A DNA stretch of 37,022 nucleotides from Chara braunii (taxonomy: Eukaryota > Streptophyta > Charophyceae > Charales > Characeae), in assembly GCA_003427395.1 (NCBI GenBank), contig BFEA01000007.1, forward strand, positions 2,030,278 to 2,067,299, given 5' to 3'. Both the position numbers and the translations under genes were made by a program. Position 1 is the stretch's first letter, and each line of letters starts with the position of its first letter. The notes below the pieces were generated by a model that saw nothing but the letters and a program-made list of their open reading frames with translations, was not told where the DNA came from and did no database searches. Shown piece by piece: positions 10,063 to 19,983 of this stretch.

Positions 10063-11151
10063 TTGGATGGGAATATGAAAACGTATGCGGCAGATTACTC
10101 CAGTGGACCGTATGCTCCCCCTTGATTTTGTTTTATCAAGCCGAACGGAACGCTACGGTGGGTGCAGGACTTGCAACGATTGAATGCAGTGATGGTGCGG
10201 GACGCGGGAGGATTGCCGAACGCGGACGCCCTGTCAGAGTCATGCGCAAGAAGGCCTATAATCTCAATTATAGACCTTTACTCTGGGTATGACCAGTTTC
10301 CTGTGTACCCACCGGATAGGCCGGTGACGGCGATGCATACGCCAAGGGGGCTGATCCATATGAACGTGGCACCTCAGGGGTGGACTAATGCGGTGGCGAT
10401 GGTGCACAGGCACATGATTAGGGCCATGCAGACGGTTAGTCCCCACGTCACTCAGCCCTACATTGACGACTTGGCGGTCAAGGGTCCAAAGGAGAAAGAG
10501 GAAGATGAAGTGATGCCAGGAGTGAGGCAGTTCGTCTGGAAGCACGTCCAAGATATCGATCAGGTTCTGGGTCTGCTGGAAGAGCACAACCTGACGGCGA
10601 GTGGCCCCAAGTCGAAGCATTGCATGAGCGAGGCCACGATTCTGGGCTTTGTCTGCAACGAGAAAGGGCGGAGGCCAGATGTGAAGAAGACGAACAAGAT
10701 CCTGGAGTGCCCAGTCCCTTTCCAGTCGATAACGGACGTGAGGAGCTTCCTTGTGACCTGTGGGTTTTGGAAGAGTTTTGTAAAGGACTTCGCCACCAAG
10801 ACAGAGCATTTAAGAAAGCTGGTACGTCAGGATCAGGAGTGGGTCTGGAGCGGGGACCAGGAAAGGGCTGTGGAAAGGATGAAAAGAGAATTTAAGGAAG
10901 GAGGTTTGGTGCTAGGAGCGCCAAACTACGAAGCGACGGAGGAGAAGCCATTCGTTGTCGAGATGGACACTGGGCCAACTGCCTTAGGAGGAGTCCTGAT
11001 TCAGACAGATGCTGATGGGAAGGAGAGGCCGCTGAGGTTTGAAAGCCGTACCCTCAATATGACTGAAAGAAACGATTCGCAGTTCAAGAAAGAGACGTTG
11101 GCGGTGCTCCATTGCCTAAGGACCTTCCGTAACTATATCTTTGGCAGATGA
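10063..11151 (+). pseudogene. pol: Reverse transcriptase core and RNase H, with stops
   Basis: The frame reads SSGPYAPP, then TGA at 10123-10125 where Trp would be expected, then FCFIKPNGTLRWVQDLQRLN. The fingers/palm follow: IIDLYSGYDQFPV, then GLIHMNVAPQGWTNA. The catalytic YIDD box is intact at 10459-10470. The thumb/connection part (GFVCNEKGRRPDVKKTNKI, then FLVTCGFWKSFVKDFA) leads to RNase H. Its first catalytic Asp is kept in FVVEMDTGPTALGGVL (GAC 10966-10968), as is SQFKKETLAVLHCLRTFR. The frame ends at TGA 11149-11151 in FGR*, which is CGA to TGA if the usual Arg stood there. RNase H degrades the RNA template after copying. Confidence 0.9.
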
Positions 11152-11736
11152 CTCATTTTGAGGGTGGACCCTACTGAGCTTGCGTGTCCCCTAAAAAGTT
11201 ATACTCCATCTGACCCAACCATCGCGAGGTGGTTGACCTACATTTGGACGTTTAACTTTGAATTGGAGAGGATTCCCGGGGACAAGAATAGGGCAGATGG
11301 GCTGGGCCGTATTGACTGGGATGGGGCGGGCAAAGAGTCAATTGAAGATTACCCACCAGTCGACGGGGTCTTGGACCAGGAGGAGGACGTCCGCCTCCAC
11401 ATAAATGAATGGTCGCTGAGGGTGCCTAGCTGTGTCACACATCCTATATGGCTAGCACCAAAGGGGTACGAGCAGAAGGAGGAGTTGGTCCTCAAGCCCT
11501 TCCAGGAAGAAGATCCGTGGAGGAGTAGGGATGTTGGTTGGATGATGAGGTTGGCATTGGCAGGGACACATAGTCTAGCGGAGGAGGTAAAGACGATAGA
11601 GGAAGGCCCAACCCAGGTAGAGGAGCATGAGCAACTAATGGGAGGAATGTACTTGCTCACCAACACGCTCCTGCAGGGGAACTTTGACCAGAGGAGCGCA
11701 GCCAGCTCCGAAGAGGGTCGAACTTCTCATTCCTGA
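11152..11736 (+). pseudogene. pol: RNase H C-terminus and RNase H-integrase connector
   Basis: Same frame as the preceding block, just after the TGA. LILRVDPTELA and the RNase H end motif RIPGDKNRADGLGRID (about 11270-11320) are clear. A long, poorly conserved acidic connector follows. The frame ends at TGA 11734-11736, but the integrase begins in another frame at about 11690, so a frameshift lies at about 11690-11730. Confidence 0.8.
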
Positions 11737-13042
11737 GAGCCAGGACGACGAGTTCGAAGAGGGAGAGATTAGGGAGGCCTTCCGTGCTGAGGAGTATGAC
11801 GGAATTTATCGGGAGTTGGGGTTACTCCTGTCGTGCGAAATGAGGGATAGGGACGCAAGTGCTAAGGCCCAGAAGATGAGGCATCTCTACGTAGTGAGAG
11901 ATGATCATTTGTTTATAAAGCGACAGGTTGGGAACCCTAAGAGGATCGTATGTGGGAGGAACCGACAGATCGATGTCATAGCAGCCTTACACGATGGTAT
12001 AGCAGGGGGGCACAAAGGGGTTAGTGCCACGTGCGCAAAGATAAGTGAGCTATACCATTGGGATGGAATGCTGACTATGGTCATCAAGTACTGCCAGTCC
12101 TGCGTACCCTGCCAACAGAGGTCAGCGCAAAGGCCGGGGGAACCTCTGCACCCCAGACTGGAAAGGGAAGTGGGTGCAGTCGTACACCTGGACCTATTGT
12201 TCATGCTACTTGGGGAGGACGGAAATAACTATATCTTCGACGCACGGGACAACCTTACCGGGTTCGTGGACGGCCGGGCTATTCGTACGAAAACCGGCCC
12301 AGTTTTAGCAAGGTGCATCGAAGAGTACCACTTGCGCTATCCATTTGTCAGGGAGTTTGTGATGGACCGCGGGTCGGAGTTTACGTGTAACGAGGTGCGG
12401 ACCTTGCTTGCGAGATACGGCGTGGTAACAAACTACACTACTGCCGCGCACCCCCAGGCAAACGCACCTGTGGAGAGGGGGCATAGTACCATCACGAATC
12501 TCCTGGCCAAATGGACTGAGGGGAAGCCTAACCAGTGGCCGAAATTCCTGAGAGCAACATTCTTCGTGGAAAATATTATAGTGAAAAGGACTACTAAGTA
12601 TGCGCCAGCCACACTATGGTACGGAAGGCATGCCACCTTTCCCATAGAAAACTTTATGAAAACGTGGAGGCGCCAGGACCTGGAAGTGAACCTGTCCTTT
12701 GAAGAACTGCTCGATATACGGGAGCGGCAGGTGGGAGTCGCTGAGGAAAGGTTACGAGAGACCGCTGGTCAGGTGGAGAAAAGTTGTATGGAAGACAAGA
12801 TAAGGTGGGACCAGATGACCCGAATAAGGAAGGATCCGTTGAAGGTTGGAGATGTGGTGCTGCTGTATGACTCCTTGCTGGAAAAGCAATGGTCCAGGAA
12901 ACTCGACAAACGGTGGCTGGGACTCTATAGGATCGTGCGGTGTGGCGAGTTTGGGGCCTACCAAATTGAAGAGCTGGATGCGGCAGGATGGCAGGACTGG
13001 GTATCAGGGACAAGGCTGAAGAAGTTTGTAGCCAGGGAATAG
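11690..13042 (+). pseudogene. pol: Integrase, catalytic residues intact, cut off from the rest of Pol
   Basis: About 450 residues. Integrase inserts the new DNA copy into the chromosome. The N-terminal zinc-binding HHCC domain is visible (HDGIAGGH, then CQSCVPC). The catalytic triad is complete: Asp at 12191-12193 (VHLDLLF), Asp at 12365-12367 (VMDRGSEF) and Glu at 12473-12475 (APVERGHS), with 57 and exactly 35 residues between them (DD35E). The C-terminal GPY/F-type motif reads RWLGLYRI at 12914-12937; GPY has become GLY, a CCC to CTC change. No chromodomain follows. This is the longest uninterrupted pol block, but it has no start of its own and would need upstream Pol to be translated. Confidence 0.92.
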
Positions 13043-13247
13043 GTAAGGGACCATGAGACCTCGTTAGGGATAGAGCCTTGCCTAAAGTGCTACCCAGGCC
13101 GGGTAATTAGATAGGTGGGTGATTGGGGTGGATGGGTGTGGAGAGTATATGGGATTTCCCTAGGCCAATGGTTCAGTTGCTGACCCTGCTGTGTGCCTAT
13201 TTGTTGTCTTTCGCCTGTTGTGCAGGTCTGACTTTTCGAAGGCAGTT
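13043..13247 (+). other. Spacer between pol and the second Gag-like gene
   Basis: No coding signal is present here. Its right half carries the branch-point, pyrimidine tract and AG of a probable 3' splice site, annotated separately. Confidence 0.5.
13180..13225 (+). promoter_or_regulatory. Probable 3' splice site for the second Gag-like gene
   Basis: A branch-point-like CTGAC (13180-13184) is followed by a T/C-rich tract and TGTGCAG ending at 13225, 42 bases from the branch A (13183) to the final G. The next ATG in the frame of the downstream gene is at 13248, 23 bases later. This is the arrangement used by downstream (env-like) genes expressed from a spliced message. Confidence 0.55.
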
Positions 13248-14762
13248 ATGCAGAGGGGCGGGAGGGGCACACGGCCACGTCAGGGGCCCCAGAGGATGGA
13301 GGGAAGGGGCGAGCAGCATGAGCCGCCTAGGAGGGAGCCTACGCCTGAGTTTGATGACGACAACATTGAGCTCTTCTTGGACGTATATCGGGACCATGCG
13401 GCACAGAGAGGGTGGTCAGTGGCGGAGAGGATTCACCACTTGAGGGGTATAGGGCAGTTCGAGGAGACTGTCGCTCAGATATGCGAGGAGGCCCTGACTT
13501 GGCCAGATGTGGAGGTCAGGATGCAGAGGTTGAGGGCTTGCCCTAGGGGGCGTGACGGCATGCCCATTCGGTTGGAGGAGGGGAACGCAGATGAGTTCAT
13601 CCCCGCATATGAACACTACATGTTGAGTCTGGGGGTTGCGCGGGAGGAATGGGTACAGGCCCTACTTATCTGGACGAGGCAGGCAGAGAGGCAGGTGGCC
13701 AAACAGATTCGGGAGAGGGCTCGAGACTGGGAGGACTGTCAGGCCCAGCTCAGGAGGGCGTTCGGACGGCCACAGCATGAGAGGCACGAGCCCAGGGTTG
13801 AGAGGCGACTGCGAAGCAAGAGACCGAGGGAACCGGCACCGAGAGAGGTGGGGCTGGCCAAAGAGAGGAGGAGAGCCCCAGCACGGCAGGAGGATGAGCC
13901 CGTAGGGCCCGCATTGGCAGAGGAGTCATTCCCTGCTTGTGGCCTCCGGGCAGTCGAGTTCCGGCGAGTTACGAGTGAGGAGTTGAGGTCGCCCTCACCA
14001 TTGCCATCCGCGCAGGAGCTGGACATACCGAGAGAGACGCCATTCCGGAGTCTAGCGACTCATCTCGACGTATCACAATGGGAGGCCTCACGATTGGGGG
14101 AGGGCTCAGTTGAGCCGGCATGCTACGTGCTGTTAGAGGAGCCTTTGGACCCCGAGAGAGAGACGGACTGGCGAGGCAAAGAGGGGCCGCCGGATCCTGA
14201 GATGGCAGCCAGGCGGCCGGATCCGGTACGGCCTCAGGAAGGGGAAGTAATCACAGTTGGGGACGATACTCCTCCATGCTCCCCAGTTTCAGAGCCAGTA
14301 CAACGTTCATGGCCAAAGGGGATTCCTGAGCCAGGCAGCGAGGAGATTCCGGAGTCTCCCCTTGAGGCCACCGCTATGCCTGAGCAGGAGGCAGAGGCGG
14401 AGGGTCGGGGAGTATGTGAGAGAGCGAGGGTGGAGACGCCCCTTGACTTGCCATTGGCCACGCACGCGACCAAGAGCCCAATTATCGAGGAGTCCGTTTC
14501 AGCGGCGCTACCGCCAGCAGTGCCATGCGCGAGCGAAGGGATGGGGGCTGAGGCAACGGCTCCAGAGGGCCAGGGGCCGCGAGTGAGAGGGACCCCAAGG
14601 GAGACCCGCGAGGAGAGATCCGCCCGAGTGCGAGTCTGTCTGGATGAAATACATACGAGGCAGGCTGAGATGGAGGCAGCGGGAATAGAGCCGACACCGT
14701 CGGTCGAGCCCAAGATGAGCGAGCAGAGGATCGACGAGTTGTGGGCTAGGTGTGAGAGCTAG
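13248..14762 (+). pseudogene. Second Gag-like protein, N-terminal two thirds
   Basis: The frame is open further upstream, but ATG 13248 is the first ATG and lies just after the probable splice acceptor. About 504 residues follow to TAG 14760-14762. After a basic start (MQRGGRGTRPRQGPQRMEGR) comes a helical, Gag-like domain. It runs from FDDDNIELFLDVYRDHAAQ (about 13347), through GWSVAERIHHLRG and EEFIPAYEHYML-like text, to WEDCQAQLRRAFG (about 13770). It then becomes a long Pro/Glu/Arg-rich disordered region. The next block continues in the same frame and quality, so the TAG (probably from CAG) is a nonsense mutation. In place and likely expression it resembles an env gene, but I see no signal peptide or membrane span. 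Confidence 0.75.
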
Positions 14763-15977
14763 AGGGATGCAACCCGCCAGAGGTCACGAGAGGCAGGACG
14801 GGCGGACGAGGAGGCGAGTGAGTTGAAAGAGATGGGGGACTTGGGGTTCTCCGCGGCCAGGCAGGTGATTGAGCGCATGGATCGGAGGGTATGCGAGACG
14901 ACAGTCACATCTTTCCAGTGGTATAATCTACTCAGCAATGAGCTCAGGGTTAAGGAGCTGGAGGTAGAGCACCTGACTACTCAGCTTGCCGAGGAGAGGG
15001 CGAGGAGCCAGGCTAGAGAGGTTGAGTGGGAGAGGAGATTTGGGGAGATGGCTGCCGCTGTGGATAGGCTCTCGGTAGCCTGGGACGCTAGCCAGATGGG
15101 GCGAGTCGGTGCTGATGGCGAGGGCCGGGGGATGCGCGCCTCGCCAAGCCAAGGAGCGGCAGTGGAGGTCCCTCGACAGAGTGAGCCGATGGAGGAGGTG
15201 CCCTTGGACGCAGTTGAGGAGGAGGGTGGTGCGCAGGAGTCGCTTATGGCTATGCCCACGAAGAGGAGAGGTTCGCGCTTGCATGAGCTGGCGGCAGCCA
15301 TGGGGATAGGCACTCCACAGAAGAGGCCTCAGAGACTCGATGCTCCAGAGCAGGCCCCGAGGTTGGGAGAGTTGAGGGCGGAGCTGGGCTCCTGGGCCAC
15401 GGAGACGGACTCTGGAGGGCCTGACTTGGGACGGCAACAACAGCAGGAGGTCATGAGTGAGCCCGCCGCTATGGGGGGCCCTCGACTGTCAGGAGTATGT
15501 AGGGATGAGGCGGTGATGACAGAGAGGGTTCATGAGGAGGGACCCCGAGAGTTGGACATGCCAGAGCGCGGGCCAGGGAGTGCGGTCGCACGAGGAGGTG
15601 AGGGTGCTAAGGCTATGGAGCCTGGACCTCAGGACCACGTGGGATTGCCCTTGTGTCATGAGGTGACTACTGAGACCATGGGGGCGCCTTCGGCATCAAG
15701 TTCGCAAGGAAGAAAGAAGAAGACTGCCAGGTGGCACGATACCTCCTGTTTTTGGTGCAAGGAGGGAGGGCATAGGGCCGTGGACTGTCAAGAGCTCCTT
15801 GAGGATAAGGTCAAGGGGCGAGTCGCGGAGGTCGACGGTAAGTTCTATGACAGACAGGGCAAGATAGTGGAGCGAGCTCCAGATGGGGGCAGGGCTCAGT
15901 TGTATAGACAGAACCAGAAAGAATTGTGTAAGTACGGACCGGTCTGTCTATATATTGGTAGGACTAGATGTCCTTGA
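14763..15977 (+). pseudogene. Second Gag-like protein, coiled coil and intact CCHC zinc knuckle
   Basis: In frame with the preceding block through one TAG; together they span about 910 codons. A coiled coil (about 14780-15080: LKEMGDL, then LRVKELEVEHLTTQLAEERAR) could drive multimerisation. A low-complexity region follows, then a perfect CX2CX4HX4C knuckle, CFWCKEGGHRAVDC, at 15747-15788. Fifteen residues later stands DGKFYDRQG, which matches the DGDIYDRWG placed 16 residues after the knuckle of the first Gag. This suggests a duplicated Gag C-terminus. A splice-donor-like GTAAGT at 15928-15933 might end the exon before the listed stop. The role is unknown; RNA binding is inferred from the knuckle. 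Confidence 0.78.
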
Positions 15978-18590
15978 CACACACAGGGTGGGGTTAGAGG
16001 TGTACATATCTTGAGCCAGTTGAGTGGGCCCTAGATGTGTGTGTGCGTAGGAGTGGTAGGATGAGTTTCTATCCGATTGTACACGTGCGTTTGACTTTTG
16101 TTCGCTTGCTTTCTTTTGAAGTTTCTTCGTGGGCTGCGACCCAGGGGTAAGACTCAGTTGTGCGATGTATGTGACCATTTAGTTACATTTGGTTTTGTGA
16201 TTCAGAAGCTACTGTTGCTCTGAATGGGATTTGGGAGTTTATAGCACTTGGGATGTGAGTTTTCCCAGCAGGGGGGGGACAAGGGCTGGGTATTTTGTGG
16301 ATGTTAGGTGGATGCTATGTTCCCGAGTGTATTTGATGAGTGTACAGTGGGGTTATGAGTCCTACTCAGACAGGCGGGGCATTGAGTTGAGTGTTTGTAT
16401 TCGATTGTTGAGGGAGACACTCTGCTCCCTGAGTATATTATGAGTTGAGTTTTTGCGAGATTTGCCTTATGACGATCACTATCATTCTCACACGTGTGGC
16501 TTTATCCTGATGTATGATCGGCTTTGTGTGAGAGAAGTACAGGATACACCTTATGGGCATGATTGTGTAAATTGTAAAGTTGTCTACCCTCCGGTATACT
16601 CGTGCGGTCTGCTGCAAGTGGACGAGAGGGCAGAGTATAAGGAGGGGAATTGCAGCCTGTTTGTGAAAAACTGTGAGAATCCTACAGGATTGATGAATTT
16701 AGGAATTTGCACGTTTGGTCATACTAAACATCGATGCCTAAATTGTATAGGGACCCATAAGGTGGCCCCTCAGTTTGAGTTGTTCGATGATTAAGACCCC
16801 CTTCGTGGTTCCGGGAGGTGGGAATTACATTGTATAGAGACCCCTTCATGGTTTTGAAAGAGGTCGTGTGAGGAGTCATCCCCTACAAAAAGAGGGTGGC
16901 CAGAAAATCTTTTGTGAAAGGCACACTTCATTGAGTAAGGGTGGGTAAAATTTGAATGGTATGAAAACCATTGTCTGTATTGATAAAGTCTGACGAGAGG
17001 AAACCATGTTTGCTTGAAATTTTTGAAAAGGGCGAGAGATGCCTCAGGGTGGGCGACTGCTGGCTCTGATCAAGTCAGGGGCCGCGGCCTCGTGGATCCG
17101 GCGGGAAGACTGTATGTGATTGAGCGATGGATGCCGTGCCTATTATAGGAGAGCCGGTAAATGCCTTCAGACCCCTGCGTAGTCCCGCAGCGGCCGTGAA
17201 TTGTTTGTGATGCCCCGCCAAGCCACTTGTGATAACTCTGAGACATATTTGAGGGAATACCAAGCTAACGGTAAAGTTTAGTGTCACCTGGGCACAACCC
17301 CTAGTGGATGGCTGCTAGCTGGCACAACCTGGCTACGGGCCCGCGAGGTAAGAGTTTAAAGGGAGTTGCCCGCCCCAGGGAAATTACTCCGCGGGATAAG
17401 AGTCGAGTCTTTTGGAGACCCTGATTGATTGATTATTAGAGACATACCTGTCGTTGTATAACCAGCGGGAGGATACCACCGCTAAGGTAACAATGCGGTG
17501 GGCCGTAGACCTGGCCCGATCAACTAGGCTATGGTGGGCTTAGATGGAGACCTGACGTTTCTGTACTAGACTGCAGAGAGAAAAGAGAGAGGCTATAAGC
17601 TATATATACATGCATTTTGCTTGATGGTGAGAAGATTGTTGAAAGAAGGCAAGAATGCCTTCACAGGTCCCATTCAAAAGTCCGCGTCCCTAGTTATGGC
17701 TCTGTCTGCGAGAAAGAGCCTAGCTGGGACACCCAACGAGAGTACGGCGGTTGTCTAGGACAAAGGGGAAGAGGATGGTTTGGGGGCCTTTGGAACTTAT
17801 GCTGTAGTATTGATGCGTAATACACCGACGCCCTGGTGTTGGGGCAATGGAAACCCAGGTTGAAACCCTGGCAACATATAGTTGTGTTGGCACGGTTTGA
17901 TGGAGGCCTCAACCCTGAGTCTTCCAGCTAACCGGATTGGTTCTGATCTCGTCAGCATTTAAAATGTAATGGCAATTTATAGCTTTTTGATTTGGCAACG
18001 CGACGGGGACGTCGCTTAATATGGTACGGTAAGCTGTCGGCGCGAATACCCTTACAAGGGTATCCGCCCTGGTTTTTGCAAGTGACAGAAAGGCTCGGTT
18101 AACTTGGACTTTGAGTGCCCGTGCGGAAAAATGTGAGGGTCGTTCGCGCGCGGGCCAAGGTTTGCCTTGTCCCGGTAGGAGTAGGTGGGCGCAATATTTA
18201 AGGCGCGCATGTGATTTTTCTAATAGAATGGGCGGCCAGGAAAGCCGATCGACCCGGATCGTGTTCCGACTTTGGTTAGGGGATGAAAGTTCGTTTTGAT
18301 CGGCGCGAGCGACTCAGCAATAGGGCTGGCGCGCAGGTAGTCGCATGGGACGGCCATGACACGGGGTGGTAGACCGACGCGGACACTTCGGGGCCGTCGG
18401 AACAAATGGGGTCCAAGAAGCGGCCAGGGTGGTATCTTGGCCCGGAGCGTCTCGCGGCAACCCCTTATATGGGAGGCCGCGCCTGCCAGTACCAAGCTTG
18501 GGCTTAGCCCTATTGGTTACGACATCGGATTATTGCGGCTGAGGTACGAGGAACGAGGCCAGCTGACGGCGGCATGGGAGCGATGGAGCG
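15978..18590 (+). other. Non-coding 3' region of the element
   Basis: About 2.6 kb without a supported gene. It contains an 8-bp perfect hairpin ATACCCTT/AAGGGTAT at 18046-18053 and 18056-18063, a TGATTGATTGATTA microrepeat near 17422-17435, and one Cys/His-rich open frame described separately. A 3' untranslated tract between the last gene and the polypurine tract is expected, though this one is long. Confidence 0.6.
16510..16794 (+). CDS. Small Cys/His-rich open frame of doubtful coding status
   Basis: From the first ATG the frame has 94 codons. It contains several Cys/His pairs (HDCVNC, and CTFGHTKHRCLNC) spaced as in small zinc-binding proteins. I recognise no family. It overlaps no other gene, lies 0.5 kb after the second Gag-like frame and has no obvious promoter. 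An unbroken frame of this length can arise by chance here. If real, it would be an accessory protein of the element. Confidence 0.2.
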   Translation: MYDRLCVREVQDTPYGHDCVNCKVVYPPVYSCGLLQVDERAEYKEGNCSLFVKNCENPTGLMNLGICTFGHTKHRCLNCIGTHKVAPQFELFDD

Positions 18591-18607
18591 ACGAGAAGAA
18601 AAAGGGG
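18591..18607 (+). other. Candidate polypurine tract
   Basis: ACGAGAAGAAAAAGGGG is almost pure purine and is followed by TTGAGGG; an LTR starting at TG 18609 would pair with the CA end at 26244. Plus-strand DNA synthesis is primed at such a tract. It lies upstream of the assembly gap, so it cannot be checked against the 5' LTR. Another purine run at 18907-18922 is not followed by TG. Confidence 0.5.
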
Positions 18608-18998
18608 TTGAGGGTCCCGCGGGACTATCCCCTTTTTTGTTTTTTGTTTTCTTGTTTTGATTATCGGGAGAGTCGGTCGCGGGCCCTCATTGCGGGACTA
18701 AGGGAGCGCCAGTGGGGTCTGTGCGCGGCCTGAAAATTTTGGGTGGTATTGCCCCCGTTGGCAAGATCTTGTCCCGATCTATATTGATGTTCTGACCCCC
18801 GTGTATGGGGGTGGGTGGTAATTGTGGGGCAGGCCTTAGAAACAACCGAATTGACACGAAGAGTCCGGGGATGACCCCGGACGTGAGTCGGACCAGGTGC
18901 ACGCGTGAAAGAGAAGGGGGGGGATTTTCGTTTATATCAGATTCGGTCTGTTTTTGTGCTCTTCTTATTCCCTTGCCCGCTTTTTTCTTTTGTCGTAT

Positions 18999-19983
18999 NN
19001 NNNNNNNNNNNNNNNNNNNNNNNNNNNNNNNNNNNNNNNNNNNNNNNNNNNNNNNNNNNNNNNNNNNNNNNNNNNNNNNNNNNNNNNNNNNNNNNNNNNN
19101 NNNNNNNNNNNNNNNNNNNNNNNNNNNNNNNNNNNNNNNNNNNNNNNNNNNNNNNNNNNNNNNNNNNNNNNNNNNNNNNNNNNNNNNNNNNNNNNNNNNN
19201 NNNNNNNNNNNNNNNNNNNNNNNNNNNNNNNNNNNNNNNNNNNNNNNNNNNNNNNNNNNNNNNNNNNNNNNNNNNNNNNNNNNNNNNNNNNNNNNNNNNN
19301 NNNNNNNNNNNNNNNNNNNNNNNNNNNNNNNNNNNNNNNNNNNNNNNNNNNNNNNNNNNNNNNNNNNNNNNNNNNNNNNNNNNNNNNNNNNNNNNNNNNN
19401 NNNNNNNNNNNNNNNNNNNNNNNNNNNNNNNNNNNNNNNNNNNNNNNNNNNNNNNNNNNNNNNNNNNNNNNNNNNNNNNNNNNNNNNNNNNNNNNNNNNN
19501 NNNNNNNNNNNNNNNNNNNNNNNNNNNNNNNNNNNNNNNNNNNNNNNNNNNNNNNNNNNNNNNNNNNNNNNNNNNNNNNNNNNNNNNNNNNNNNNNNNNN
19601 NNNNNNNNNNNNNNNNNNNNNNNNNNNNNNNNNNNNNNNNNNNNNNNNNNNNNNNNNNNNNNNNNNNNNNNNNNNNNNNNNNNNNNNNNNNNNNNNNNNN
19701 NNNNNNNNNNNNNNNNNNNNNNNNNNNNNNNNNNNNNNNNNNNNNNNNNNNNNNNNNNNNNNNNNNNNNNNNNNNNNNNNNNNNNNNNNNNNNNNNNNNN
19801 NNNNNNNNNNNNNNNNNNNNNNNNNNNNNNNNNNNNNNNNNNNNNNNNNNNNNNNNNNNNNNNNNNNNNNNNNNNNNNNNNNNNNNNNNNNNNNNNNNNN
19901 NNNNNNNNNNNNNNNNNNNNNNNNNNNNNNNNNNNNNNNNNNNNNNNNNNNNNNNNNNNNNNNNNNNNNNNNNNNNNNNNNNN
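18999..19983. other. Assembly gap (985 N)
   Basis: A run of N inside the 3' LTR. The base after the gap corresponds exactly to base 1 of this window, so both LTR copies resume at the same position. The true gap length is unknown. Confidence 0.99.

Noticed and set aside
18356-18733. 125-codon open frame at the end of the internal region
   Set aside because: It runs through the polypurine tract and the presumed LTR start, and has no recognisable domain.
18907-18922. GAAAGAGAAGGGGGGG as the polypurine tract
   Set aside because: It is not followed by a TG start and the gap begins soon after; the tract at 18591-18607 fits better, though this one cannot be fully excluded.
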